Source: JAGLHV01 sp023143305 [NCBI: Clostridia bacterium]
GTDB lineage: Bacteria; CBDUZB01; JAGLHV01
Assembly: GCA_030637025.1 (NCBI GenBank)
Contig: DAOVVV010000014.1
Coordinates: 1 to 59,416, forward strand
Length of the DNA stretch: 59,416 nt
Reading direction: 5' to 3'
Shown here: piece after piece, positions 8,291-16,605 of the stretch
How the letters are laid out: each line of letters starts with the position of its first letter
How positions within the stretch are numbered: the first letter of the stretch is position 1
The notes under the pieces: generated by a model
Seen by the model: the letters and a program-made list of their open reading frames with translations, nothing else
Told to the model about the DNA's origin: nothing
The model's database searches: none
Translations under genes and position numbers: made by a program

Positions 8291-9436
8291 CTATCTTTCC
8301 GGTTTCCATATCATCTCCTCTTTCCCTACTAAAAACCGTATAATACCAAACAATATCCCCAGATTAGTAACGCAAAAATAGAAGGGAATATAAAAAAGTC
8401 TACTTTTTCTTTGCATCCTTTGCAATATATATCCAATTAAAGCAAAAGAATAAAATATCACTTGCATCAAAGCAATAATTTTATAAATCTGAGCATTGTT
8501 TAACAATAAAATATTGGCAAACACAATAAACAGCAAAAAAACAGGCACTGTCAAACGTAATATCTTATGAGAAAATAATTCCAGAGAAAATATCCCATAT
8601 TTAAAAAAATTAAACAATGTTTTCATATAAAATAAACCCTTAATATTTCTTAGAGCAATGCGTGCTCTTTTTGATAATTCGTTTTTATTTTTACTTACCG
8701 TCTCTTCTACACACACTGCTTCTGTTTCATAAACACAGTAATATCCTTGTTTTTTAACCATCAAGGGTGAAATAAAATCATCAGCCAGTTCTTTGGAAGG
8801 AAATTTATAAAGTTCCTTTCTTATTGCATAAATGGCTCCTGAAACCGCCATAAGATTTCCTAACCTGCTTTCTTTTCTTCTCAACATTACTTCATACCGC
8901 CAATACAATCCTTCTCCCTCTCCCACCATAGAATTTTTAGGATTAATATACCTTAAAAAACCACCCACACACCCTACCCGTGAATCATTGAAATTTCGCA
9001 CTAATTTCTTAATTACATCTTTATTATACATTCCCGTGGCATCAGAAAAAACAAGCATATCTCCCCGTGTTAACTTCATTGCTTCATTTCTACAGGCTGT
9101 CTTACCCAAACGTTTTGAGAAAACACATAGTTTTACACCCTGTAAAGCAAATTTTTGAACAATCTCATTAGTTTTATCGGTAGAGCCATCAGAGACAACA
9201 ATAATTTCTAATTTATCCTTTGGATAATCTAAAGCTAAACTATTCTTTATTTTTTCTTCAATTGCTTTTTCCTCATTGTAGGCAGCAATCACTAAGCTTA
9301 CATTAGGGATAATCTCCCCTTTTTTAATTGTTTTTGACATAAAGATAGTCAATATAATCAAAAGCAAAGGATAACCAAAATATGTATAAAAAACACCCAC
9401 TATTAAAAACCAAAAAAGGAATTCAGCTATATTCAT
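8291..9436 (-). CDS. Membrane glycosyltransferase family 2 (cellulose-synthase-like)
   Basis: A 381-residue processive-type GT2 protein with one N-terminal transmembrane helix (about 5-30), a cytosolic GT-A domain and three C-terminal helices (about 285-370). Visible motifs are VSLVIAAYNEEKAIEEKI, VVSDGSTDKT, FSDATGMY at the DxD position (the second Asp is replaced by Thr), GAIYAIRKELY and ADDFISPLMV. The QxxRW box of cellulose and hyaluronan synthases is not conserved; the equivalent region reads KRARIALRN. This makes a single-addition transferase as likely as a synthase. Its start overlaps no neighbour, and the ribosome-binding site is weak. Confidence 0.85.
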   Translation of the reverse strand: MNIAEFLFWFLIVGVFYTYFGYPLLLIILTIFMSKTIKKGEIIPNVSLVIAAYNEEKAIEEKIKNSLALDYPKDKLEIIVVSDGSTDKTNEIVQKFALQGVKLCVFSKRLGKTACRNEAMKLTRGDMLVFSDATGMYNKDVIKKLVRNFNDSRVGCVGGFLRYINPKNSMVGEGEGLYWRYEVMLRRKESRLGNLMAVSGAIYAIRKELYKFPSKELADDFISPLMVKKQGYYCVYETEAVCVEETVSKNKNELSKRARIALRNIKGLFYMKTLFNFFKYGIFSLELFSHKILRLTVPVFLLFIVFANILLLNNAQIYKIIALMQVIFYSFALIGYILQRMQRKSRLFYIPFYFCVTNLGILFGIIRFLVGKEEMIWKPER

Positions 9437-9511
9437 ATTACTCTAATCCTTCATCTTTCATTATTTGCAATCTTTTATCTTTTATCTCTTGTCTTCCTGC
9501 CCTCACAAACG

Positions 9512-9612
9512 GCATCATAAATAGTCATATACGCACTTCTTTCCCATCATACCTTGTCATAAACTATGTTTGACTATTTTTTGACTATTGTCTGACTACT
9601 TATGACTATTAT
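9512..9612. repeat. Second solo copy of the TAGTCATATAC / CTATGTTTGACTAC repeat
   Basis: ATAGTCATATACGCACTT is followed after about 20 bp by TAAACTATGTTTGACTATT and more GACTA-type units up to TGACTATT. It shares both halves with 4990-5080 and with the arms around the four-helix-bundle gene at 11775-12146, but contains no gene. Confidence 0.7.
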
Positions 9613-9617
9613 TGGTT

Positions 9618-9665
9618 TTATTCACTATATATTTTTATATACTTCTCTGCCATTTTTTTTGAAAA
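9618..9665 (-). pseudogene. Remnant of a glycosyltransferase 3' end
   Basis: Read on the minus strand this encodes FSKKMAEKYIKIYSE and a stop, matching the C-terminus FSSKKMAEKYIKIYKSIYE of the glycosyltransferase that ends at 10450. A stretch of 38 nt (9626-9663) is identical to 10476-10513, so the duplication is recent. Nothing of the rest of that gene is present. Confidence 0.8.
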
Positions 9666-9703
9666 TTAACTTTTTAATCTTTTTCTTAAATTTTTCAATT
9701 ACA

Positions 9704-10447
9704 TTAAACTTGTTTTGTTTTAGTAGCAACAAGAATTATTGTTTCTCTTAAATATTTTAGAAAATTATATCGGCGAATAAGTTTTGTATATATTATTTCT
9801 AAATAAGTTGTAATTGCTGAAAAAGTCAAAGTTTTAGGAGAACCTTCGAAAAAAAAATTTTCAACAATTCGAAGTTCAGAATTTTTAAGCAATTTTCTCA
9901 ATTTCAAAAAAGTATTTGCCCGATAATATGTAGGAAATATATCGTCCTGCTCAATTTGGTAAAGTTGTTTATTCATAAGTGTATGAAACCAATAAGGTGT
10001 AAATTTAGATGTCAGAGATCTCCATCCTATCAAATTAGGAGTCATCATAATAAAAATACCCCCCCTCTTTAGTATTCTTGAAACTTCTTTGAAAAATTTA
10101 TAAGGATATTCTAAATGCTCAATTAACTCCTGACAAACAACAATATCTATTGAATTATCAATTAAAGGAATTTCATAAACATTACTCACCATTTTTTTAT
10201 GTATCGTTTGATTTTTTTTAATTTCAGTTGATAAATCTACTCCTATTGCTAATTTAACTCTTTCCTTATAATTAATTGGTGTTGCCTTCCCTCTCCCGCA
10301 TCCCGCATCAAGTAAAATACTTGATGATGATAAATATTGCTCTAGGAATTTTTTATATGGGATATTTCTTCCCTCATAAACAGGATAATATTTTTTGATA
10401 ATATTCCAACAGTCTTTTTTTGCTTTAACCCTTGCAAATATACTCAT
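9704..10447 (-). CDS. Class I SAM-dependent methyltransferase (Methyltransf_11 type)
   Basis: A 247-residue methyltransferase, probably acting on a sugar of the polysaccharide. Motif I is LLDAGCGRGKATP, the acidic post-I strand is AIGVDLS, and motif II/III appears as SIDIVVCQELIEHLEYPYKF and ILKRGGIFIMMTPN, all typical of small-molecule and glycan methyltransferases. The C-terminal third is basic and poorly conserved. It starts 3 nt after the upstream glycosyltransferase ends and so belongs to the same transcript. Its exact methyl acceptor is unknown. The end of a duplicated glycosyltransferase (9618-9665) follows downstream. Confidence 0.85.
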   Translation of the reverse strand: MSIFARVKAKKDCWNIIKKYYPVYEGRNIPYKKFLEQYLSSSSILLDAGCGRGKATPINYKERVKLAIGVDLSTEIKKNQTIHKKMVSNVYEIPLIDNSIDIVVCQELIEHLEYPYKFFKEVSRILKRGGIFIMMTPNLIGWRSLTSKFTPYWFHTLMNKQLYQIEQDDIFPTYYRANTFLKLRKLLKNSELRIVENFFFEGSPKTLTFSAITTYLEIIYTKLIRRYNFLKYLRETIILVATKTKQV

Positions 10448-10449
10448 TT

Positions 10450-11643
10450 TTAAGCAATCCTTTCATAAATTGATTTATATATTTTTATATACTTCTCTGC
10501 CATTTTTTTTGAAGAAAATTCATTTATAACTTTTTCATAGCCATTTTGAGCTAAAAAACTTGCTTTTTCCTTGTCTTTCAAAAGACCTACGATTAAATCA
10601 GCTAATTTTTTCTCATCCCCAGGCTCCACAAGTAATCCCGTGTAACCATCTTTAATTATCTCAGGAATTGCTCCCACTCTGGTAGCAACAATTGGTTTCC
10701 TGGCAGCCATTGCTTCAAGTAATACTATAGGCATCCCCTCTTTTAAAGAGGACATCACAAACACATCTATAATATCAAGTATCTCGGGAATATCCCTTCT
10801 TATCCCGGTAAATATCACCTTGTTTTCCAATCTCAAACTCCCAACTTTAAGTTTCAGATCTTTCATAAGAGGACCATCACCTACAATTAAAAATTTAGTA
10901 TTGGGAAAAACAGTTAAAATTTTTTTCGCTGCTTCTAAGAAATAAATATGTCCTTTACTATTAGCTAATCGGCCTATAATTCCGACTACTTTTTCATCCT
11001 TTCTAATTCCAAATTCTTCTCTGATTTTGACTCTTCTGTCCTTCGCCATCCGTTCTCCGCCATCTGGCTCTATTTTGCCTTTGTGCCCCAATGCCTCTGT
11101 ACCTTGTTTCTGGTACTCTTCCTCATTTCCTATATCAATTCCATTATCAATAACTAAAATCTTTTTTTTAGAAATTCCACACTCAATAATATTATGTTTC
11201 AATTCCTCTGAAATTGCTATCACTTTATTAAATCTCTTAAGTAATAATTTATCTACTCTTTCATAAAACTTCAATTTTAGACTAATCGAATACCAGGTGT
11301 GACAGGTAGCAACATTTTTAATCCCCATATTTAAACTACTCAATAATCCATAAAAATTAGATTTATATCCGTGCGAATGAATAATATCTATTTTATTTTC
11401 TCTCAAAAAATATCTTATACTTAAGATTGTTTTAATATCAAATCTACCTTTGCAATCAAAAATTTCTACAGGCAAATTACATTTATGAGCATTTTGGGCA
11501 ACTTCAAGATGTGGATTATTATAATTTTTAAAAACCCCAACATAGGCCCCCAAACCTTGTTTTATTTGTTCCCGGGCTAAAGTAACCACAACCCTCTCCG
11601 CCCCAAAAAAACCCCCACTACTTATTAAGTGAAGAACCCTCAT
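10450..11643 (-). CDS. Glycosyltransferase family 4 with a repeat-like in-frame insertion
   Basis: A 397-residue GT-B glycosyltransferase. The N-terminal domain carries HLISSGGFFGAERVV, and the C-terminal donor domain has GIIGRLANSKGHIYFLEAA, VGDGPLMKDLK, TGIRRDIPEILDIIDVFVMS and SLKEGMPIVLLEAMAARKPIVAT, with the E-x7-E signature. Residues about 178-204 in the interdomain linker (KQGTEALGHKGKIEP, then DGGERMAKDRR) have no counterpart in the paralogue at 21312-22445. Their DNA (11032-11112) resembles the GCCTTTGTGCC-type dispersed repeat at 42866-42905. Function is probably retained because the insertion is in frame and in a loop. GAGGG precedes ATG 11643. Confidence 0.88.
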   Translation of the reverse strand: MRVLHLISSGGFFGAERVVVTLAREQIKQGLGAYVGVFKNYNNPHLEVAQNAHKCNLPVEIFDCKGRFDIKTILSIRYFLRENKIDIIHSHGYKSNFYGLLSSLNMGIKNVATCHTWYSISLKLKFYERVDKLLLKRFNKVIAISEELKHNIIECGISKKKILVIDNGIDIGNEEEYQKQGTEALGHKGKIEPDGGERMAKDRRVKIREEFGIRKDEKVVGIIGRLANSKGHIYFLEAAKKILTVFPNTKFLIVGDGPLMKDLKLKVGSLRLENKVIFTGIRRDIPEILDIIDVFVMSSLKEGMPIVLLEAMAARKPIVATRVGAIPEIIKDGYTGLLVEPGDEKKLADLIVGLLKDKEKASFLAQNGYEKVINEFSSKKMAEKYIKIYKSIYERIA

Positions 11644-11689
11644 TTTTTACCCTCTAAACCCTGCTATAGTCATAATTAAAATCGTCATA

Positions 11690-12237
11690 TATAGTCTCAT
11701 GGTTATATTAAAAACCGTCATACATAGTCATATACTCGCTTTACTCGTGTCATAATATTGTCATAACAGAATTATTATACAATAGCTGTTTTGCCTATAC
11801 AATTAATATAGTTATTGATTTTTATTTGTAATTGTTTGTATTTACTCAAGAAATGGTTTAAAATATTCTCTGTAATATAATTACGTTTTTTACTAAAAAG
11901 CATAAAATGTTTTATTTCTACCAGAGAACCCCTTGCCTGACGACAAAATTGAATATTCTCCTTATAATGAAAACGCCCATAGCCTTCAGCAATATTGGCT
12001 CCAACAGAGGTAACAGCTCTTCTTAATTGCGAAATTACATTAAATTTTTCATCAGAAGGAAATTTGTCTGTTAAATCATATATCCAACCTGCTAAATCTT
12101 CTGCTAATTTATATATTTCTAAATCATCAAAATCCTTTATCATCATCGTTCCCTTTATTATTAAATCCTTTATATTTTTACCATTCTTTAACTATGTTTG
12201 ACTATCTTTTGACAATTGTTTGACTACTTATGACTTG
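11690..12237. repeat. Split dispersed repeat flanking the four-helix-bundle gene
   Basis: The left arm (11690-11766) contains ATAGTCATATACTCGCTT and CGTGTCATAATATTGTCAT; the right arm (12186-12237) contains AACTATGTTTGACTATC and TTTGACTACTTATGACTT. The copies at 4990-5080 and 9512-9612 have the same two arms joined without the gene. The right arm also provides the TAA stop of the polymerase gene (12230-12228). Confidence 0.7.
11775..12146 (-). CDS. Four-helix-bundle protein (23S rRNA IVP / S23 family)
   Basis: A 123-residue member of the family first seen in 23S rRNA intervening sequences and related to bAvd of diversity-generating retroelements. Diagnostic stretches are DFDDLEIYKLAEDLAGWIYD, ISQLRRAVTSVGANIAEGYG and YKENIQFCRQARGSLVEIKH. 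The biochemical role of free-standing members is not established. The gene lies between the two arms of a dispersed repeat that elsewhere in the window occurs without it, suggesting it travels with the repeat. No reverse transcriptase or rRNA is nearby. AAGGGAACG precedes ATG 12146; a second ATG follows directly. Confidence 0.9.
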   Translation of the reverse strand: MMIKDFDDLEIYKLAEDLAGWIYDLTDKFPSDEKFNVISQLRRAVTSVGANIAEGYGRFHYKENIQFCRQARGSLVEIKHFMLFSKKRNYITENILNHFLSKYKQLQIKINNYINCIGKTAIV

Positions 12238-13580
12238 TTGTTTATTTTGCCATTAGCTATTATTTCTCCTCTGCTATTCACCATCTTTTCCTGATTCATA
12301 ATAATATATGCACGCGTTGTAATTCCTAAAAATATCCAAAAATAAGCGCCTAAAGGAAGAAAACTCCACCTGTCACCAAAGCCATTGGTGAGCATAACTG
12401 AAATCACACAAGCGGCAAAACCCAACCCAATTGCTTTAAAGAAATCATCATCTGCTTCCTTATATAATCTCCAGGCAGTAATAAAAGCTCTATAACACAA
12501 AAAAAGGAATGTTCCCAATCCTAAAACACCTAATTCGGCTAAAAGTTTTAGATAAAAATTATGGGTATCTCTCCATTTTCCCGATTGAAATGTATTAAAT
12601 CCTTTTCCTATAAGCGGAGAACTCATAAACATTCCCCAGGCTGTGTTCCACAATTCAACCCTTACGGCTGCGGAATGTTCCAATTCTCCTCCTTCAGTTC
12701 TTGTCATTTCTATTCTTTCTTTCACGACAGGAGGAACTAACGAACGCCAAAAAATAAAAAACAAAATTAACAAAAGCAGTATCTTTTTATCTTTAACCAA
12801 TCCAATAAATAAAATTCCGCCAAGAAAAGCTATATAAGCACCCCTTGAAAGGGTATAGATTAAACAATAACCTGCAAGTGAAATACTCCCTAACAAAATC
12901 ATTTTTCTTATTTTAGACTTGTCAAACAAAAAAAAGGCTATTAATATAAAAACAAAATGGGCAAAAAAAGCACCATAATGATTGGCCCCCAGATAAACAA
13001 ACAATCCGGTCATCATATTTCTAGCTTTATGGGAAAAATGATATATATTCATCCACTGAAGATTATTATAAAAATAGAAACTAACCCCCAATATGCCTAT
13101 AACCATTAAACAACTAAGTAATTTAAGGGTTTTTCTATCCTTAATGGCATAAACAGTTAAAAACCATACCAATGGTAATAACATATAGTTTTTCCATTCC
13201 AAAAGATAGGGATTTCTTAAATCAAAAGACAAGCCAGTACTTAATGAACCATTAATAAACCCCACAAAAGTAACAATAACTATCAACATTATCGGCAAAT
13301 TTAAGTCTGTTTTTTCAACTAAAGATGTATTTTCTGAGACACCTCCAGTCTTATTCCCTTTTCGCATAAACCAGCCAATCAGTATTACCCCAAACATTAT
13401 ATCGTTTAAATCTTTTCCTAAAGGAAAATCCTGAATTTTCTGAAATATATTTTGATAAGGTAAAAGAGGAAAAAGAAATAATACTCCAATTTTAGGACTC
13501 CAAAACATTGATAAAAGAACAATAATCATACTCGTATAATAAATAATTAATGGTACATATTGAGCAAGTCCTAAACCCAT
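12228..13580 (-). CDS. O-antigen ligase/polymerase (Wzy/WaaL family)
   Basis: A 450-residue polytopic membrane protein with about 11-12 predicted helices. The large periplasmic loop contains GKGFNTFQSG and THNFYLKLLAELGVLGLG, the Wzy_C signature with the conserved HN and E..G residues, preceded by the SRGAYIAFLGG helix. With a flippase and Wzz-type protein in the same locus it most likely polymerises the repeat units, although ligation of O-antigen to lipid A-core cannot be excluded from sequence. AGAGG precedes ATG 13580. The last codons and TAA lie within a dispersed repeat, so the cytoplasmic tail may be repeat-derived. Confidence 0.87.
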   Translation of the reverse strand: MGLGLAQYVPLIIYYTSMIIVLLSMFWSPKIGVLFLFPLLPYQNIFQKIQDFPLGKDLNDIMFGVILIGWFMRKGNKTGGVSENTSLVEKTDLNLPIMLIVIVTFVGFINGSLSTGLSFDLRNPYLLEWKNYMLLPLVWFLTVYAIKDRKTLKLLSCLMVIGILGVSFYFYNNLQWMNIYHFSHKARNMMTGLFVYLGANHYGAFFAHFVFILIAFFLFDKSKIRKMILLGSISLAGYCLIYTLSRGAYIAFLGGILFIGLVKDKKILLLLILFFIFWRSLVPPVVKERIEMTRTEGGELEHSAAVRVELWNTAWGMFMSSPLIGKGFNTFQSGKWRDTHNFYLKLLAELGVLGLGTFLFLCYRAFITAWRLYKEADDDFFKAIGLGFAACVISVMLTNGFGDRWSFLPLGAYFWIFLGITTRAYIIMNQEKMVNSRGEIIANGKINNKS

Positions 13581-13589
13581 ATTAGCCTC

Positions 13590-14156
13590 TCATTTTTTTT
13601 CATTCTTCCAAAAATATTCTATTAATTGTTCTTTCCAAGTTTCACGAGGACCTTTTATATTAAGTGTCTTCCATTTTTTAACACATTTTTTTTTATATTC
13701 ATCCATTGTACAAATCGCTCTTGCAGGAACCCCGGCTACTACAGTATTAGGAGGCACATCCTTACTAACTACTGCCCCTGCTCCCACTACAGAATTAGGA
13801 CCAATAGTTACATTTGGTAAAATAATACTATTAACTCCAATAAAAGAGTTATCTTTAATCTCTATTTTTCCAAACACATTCAAATCTAATATCTCTTCTC
13901 TAAACATCCCTGATCCTCCATCATGAGTTATAAACATAACTCCTTTTGCAATTGCACAATGATTCCCTATTTTAACCAAGTAGGGCTCGCTGCCAAAATC
14001 TCTTATTAAAATTCTATTGTTTTTTCCTACAAAATAGCCCTTTTTTCTAAAATATTCCTCAATAGTATATTCATTATATTTTCGCATCTCCATTTTGTTT
14101 ATAAAATCTTTAAACAGCTGTTTAATAGTTTTAATCATATTATTCCACCGTTCCAT
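13590..14156 (-). CDS. Hexapeptide-repeat O-acyltransferase
   Basis: A 188-residue left-handed beta-helix acetyltransferase (WbbJ/CatB-like). Hexapeptide repeats run from about residue 55 to 145: IGNHCAIAKGVMFITHDG, IKDNSFIGVNSIILPNVT, IGPNSVVGAGAVVSKDVP, then PNTVVAGVPARAI. The ITHDG histidine is the usual catalytic residue of this group, and GVPA closes the acetyl-CoA site. It probably O- or N-acetylates a sugar of the repeat unit in the cytoplasm. A basic N-terminal helix precedes the helix domain. AAGGA a few bases before ATG 14156 supports the start; MIKTI at 14138 is an alternative. Confidence 0.9.
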   Translation of the reverse strand: MERWNNMIKTIKQLFKDFINKMEMRKYNEYTIEEYFRKKGYFVGKNNRILIRDFGSEPYLVKIGNHCAIAKGVMFITHDGGSGMFREEILDLNVFGKIEIKDNSFIGVNSIILPNVTIGPNSVVGAGAVVSKDVPPNTVVAGVPARAICTMDEYKKKCVKKWKTLNIKGPRETWKEQLIEYFWKNEKK

Positions 14157-14164
14157 TCCTTCCT

Positions 14165-15364
14165 TTATAATTTTTTATTAAAAGACTCGTATATTTGTTC
14201 ATAAATTAAAAGTGCTTTATCCCAGCTATACTCTTTCTCTACAGTTTTACGTGCTTCTTTTCCTAAACTCATTCTAAGCTTTCTATTTCTGATTAAAGCA
14301 ATTACTTTATTAGCAAATCGAGATGGGTCATCAGCCAAAAAAATATTCGTGTTATTCACAACTGAAATTGACTCTACTCCTAGGGAACTAGAAACAATGG
14401 CCTTATTCATAGCCATTGCTTGTAACACCTTGTTTTTTATTCCACAACCACTTATCATAGGATTAATAAAAACAGTTGCTCTTGTTAAAAAAGGTCTAAT
14501 ATCATCTACTCGCCCTGTCACGATTATACCATTTTTATTATTAAATTTTCTTATCTCTTCAGTTTCATCTGTTCCTACAATATAGAACTTTACCTGTGGA
14601 ATTTCCTTCTTAATTAATCGATATATTCTATTAATAAAATATTTAACGGCCTCAATATTCGGGGCAAAGTTCATTTTCCCGGTAAATATTAAAGTTGCAG
14701 ATTCTTCTATTGAATCACTTTGGGGTTTAAAATAATCTAAATCTACGCCATTAGGTATTACATATATTTTATCTCTGAGATTCAACTTATTATATACATT
14801 AGCATCAATTGAAGAAACAAATATTGTAGTAAAAAATTTTTTTATTATTTCTTTTTCGTAATTAAATAATCTTAACATATAAATAAATAAGCCTATCTTT
14901 GAAAAATTAGGTGCATTTTTAATCTTTCTTTTCACATCTAGAGAATAAGAATCGGCAACATCCCAAATTTTAATAATATTTTCAAAATCTTTTACATATT
15001 GACTCGTAAAGCACCCGAAAACATGTATTACCTCAATTTTATTTTTCCGAATAAATTCTTTTAATCTTTTTTTTACATTATCATAGTCTTCTTTAAATTT
15101 ATACTTCGCGCAAAAACCTGGTTTTAATTGTAAAACATTAAACACTTTTCCTAAAAAAAATTCTTTCTTCTTTAACGAAATATGATTAATTGTTATACAA
15201 AAATCCTGTAATATTTCTTGATGTTCGCGTTGGATTTTTTCATTTCCTATATACACAAAATGAACATCATTTTTTTTACTTATTTCTCTAAAAACATTAA
15301 TAACTCTTAAAGTCATGCCAGAATATTTAGGAAGTAATACATCAATTAATAATAAGATATTCAT
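14165..15364 (-). CDS. Glycosyltransferase family 4
   Basis: A 399-residue GT-B transferase. The N-terminal acceptor domain begins MNILLLIDVLLPKYSGMTLR, and the C-terminal donor domain shows IFTGKMNFAPNIEAVKYFIN, FYIVGTDETEEI, VTGRVDDIRPFLTRATVFIN and SGCGIKNKVLQAMAMNKAIV, the group-1 E/K-type nucleotide-sugar pocket in which the G-I-K-N-K-V-L-Q-A-M segment is highly typical. The sugar and linkage are unknown. It lies 8 nt upstream of the acetyltransferase and 38 nt downstream of the pyruvyltransferase, within the same minus-strand transcript. The codon usage looks more A/T-rich than the export genes; this is an impression by eye only. Confidence 0.87.
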   Translation of the reverse strand: MNILLLIDVLLPKYSGMTLRVINVFREISKKNDVHFVYIGNEKIQREHQEILQDFCITINHISLKKKEFFLGKVFNVLQLKPGFCAKYKFKEDYDNVKKRLKEFIRKNKIEVIHVFGCFTSQYVKDFENIIKIWDVADSYSLDVKRKIKNAPNFSKIGLFIYMLRLFNYEKEIIKKFFTTIFVSSIDANVYNKLNLRDKIYVIPNGVDLDYFKPQSDSIEESATLIFTGKMNFAPNIEAVKYFINRIYRLIKKEIPQVKFYIVGTDETEEIRKFNNKNGIIVTGRVDDIRPFLTRATVFINPMISGCGIKNKVLQAMAMNKAIVSSSLGVESISVVNNTNIFLADDPSRFANKVIALIRNRKLRMSLGKEARKTVEKEYSWDKALLIYEQIYESFNKKL

Positions 15365-15402
15365 TTACTTTTTCCTTCCCTCTAAAAATTTTAACTATCA
15401 TT

Positions 15403-16605
15403 CTATAAGATTTCCCTAACATATTTAATATTTGCCCGAGCTAAACTATTTATTTGAGGAATCTTTTCAGACAGTAATTCACATATTCTCGTTTTTTCAT
15501 TAACCATTTTTGTGAATTTATCAAAAAGAGTTTTAGCTGATAAATCATTTATATCCAGCAAAAAATCATAACTTCCAAAAATATCTTTATTAATCCCTTT
15601 ACTTTTTACACTATATCCTATACTTAATGTTGGGACACCCGTTGACAAGGCTGCTATGGTAGCATGGGTTCGAGCTCCAATAAAAAAATTACATTTGGAT
15701 ATAATATATTTCATTTGCATAGCATTGTAATCTGGAGAAATAATATTTATCATCCTGAGGTTTTTGAATTGTTTATAAATTTTTTCCATAAAAATATAAT
15801 CATTGCTTAACTTATCGGGTTTCATTACATGTGGAATTAGCAAAATATAAAGACCAAAACCCTTTATAACTTTATGAAAAAAAATACCAATTTCATCAAT
15901 AATTTTTGAATTACATTTTTCTCCATAACGACTTAAAATGGGCGAAATAGTTATCCCTAAAATTCCTTTCGAATTATTTAAACAAAAATCCTCCAAGGAT
16001 ACTGATTCCAAAGGCAATAAAAAAGCTGGATCGGCTACAAGTTTTACATTTTTAGTAATACCTAATTGCAATAAATAATTAAGAGTTTTTGTCTCTCGAA
16101 CAGTTATTAAATCTACCGATTGTAAATTATCAATAATTTCTTTTAACCTTTCATCTTCCGGAAATGGTCCAATAGAAGCTGCCCATAAAACAAGTTTTTT
16201 TTTCTTTTCTTTTACTAAACGATTAAGATTAAGAAAATATTTCGGAAACCCATAATCCATAGAATAGTTATCTCCACCAACAGAAAGAACCAAATCAGTT
16301 TCTTCTATAGCTGAAATTATTGGTAAATATTCTACTTTCCAATAATTTTTTCTATATGTCGCAGAAAAAACTTTATGTAATTGCCTAATCATCCATGAGG
16401 CTGTCCAACGACCCCGTAGTTTTTTAGATGGAAGAATCTTAACATGGGAACCGAAATCAATCAACTTTTCTTTTTCATGATAAAAAGTAGATATTATAAT
16501 TTCTGGATCCTTAAATTCCTTGCGCAGCATTGATATGGTAGTGCGAATAATTGCTTCGCAACCCCGATTAAATGACCCACTATGTCCTACTAATAAAAAT
16601 TTCAT
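15403..16605 (-). CDS. Polysaccharide pyruvyl transferase family protein (WcaK/AmsJ)
   Basis: About 400 residues, PF04230-type. The N-terminus MKFLLVGHSGSFNRGCEAII is the conserved G..G..N.G.E.I nucleotide/PEP-binding start, and later elements include LVLSVGGDNYSMDY, WAASIGPF, VDLITVRETKTLNYL, VADPAFLLP and FFIGARTHATIAALSTGVPT, the last with the conserved R-x-H. Members transfer pyruvate from PEP onto hexoses as ketals (known for characterised relatives), adding negative charge to the polymer. An in-frame ATG at 16617 exists, but ATG 16605 overlaps the upstream TGA as ATGA and has GGAG 6 nt before it. Confidence 0.85.
   Translation of the reverse strand: MKFLLVGHSGSFNRGCEAIIRTTISMLRKEFKDPEIIISTFYHEKEKLIDFGSHVKILPSKKLRGRWTASWMIRQLHKVFSATYRKNYWKVEYLPIISAIEETDLVLSVGGDNYSMDYGFPKYFLNLNRLVKEKKKKLVLWAASIGPFPEDERLKEIIDNLQSVDLITVRETKTLNYLLQLGITKNVKLVADPAFLLPLESVSLEDFCLNNSKGILGITISPILSRYGEKCNSKIIDEIGIFFHKVIKGFGLYILLIPHVMKPDKLSNDYIFMEKIYKQFKNLRMINIISPDYNAMQMKYIISKCNFFIGARTHATIAALSTGVPTLSIGYSVKSKGINKDIFGSYDFLLDINDLSAKTLFDKFTKMVNEKTRICELLSEKIPQINSLARANIKYVREIL

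Noticed and set aside
11775-12146. Part of a diversity-generating retroelement because of similarity to bAvd
   Set aside because: No reverse transcriptase, template repeat or variable-region gene is in the window; the family also has many free-standing members.
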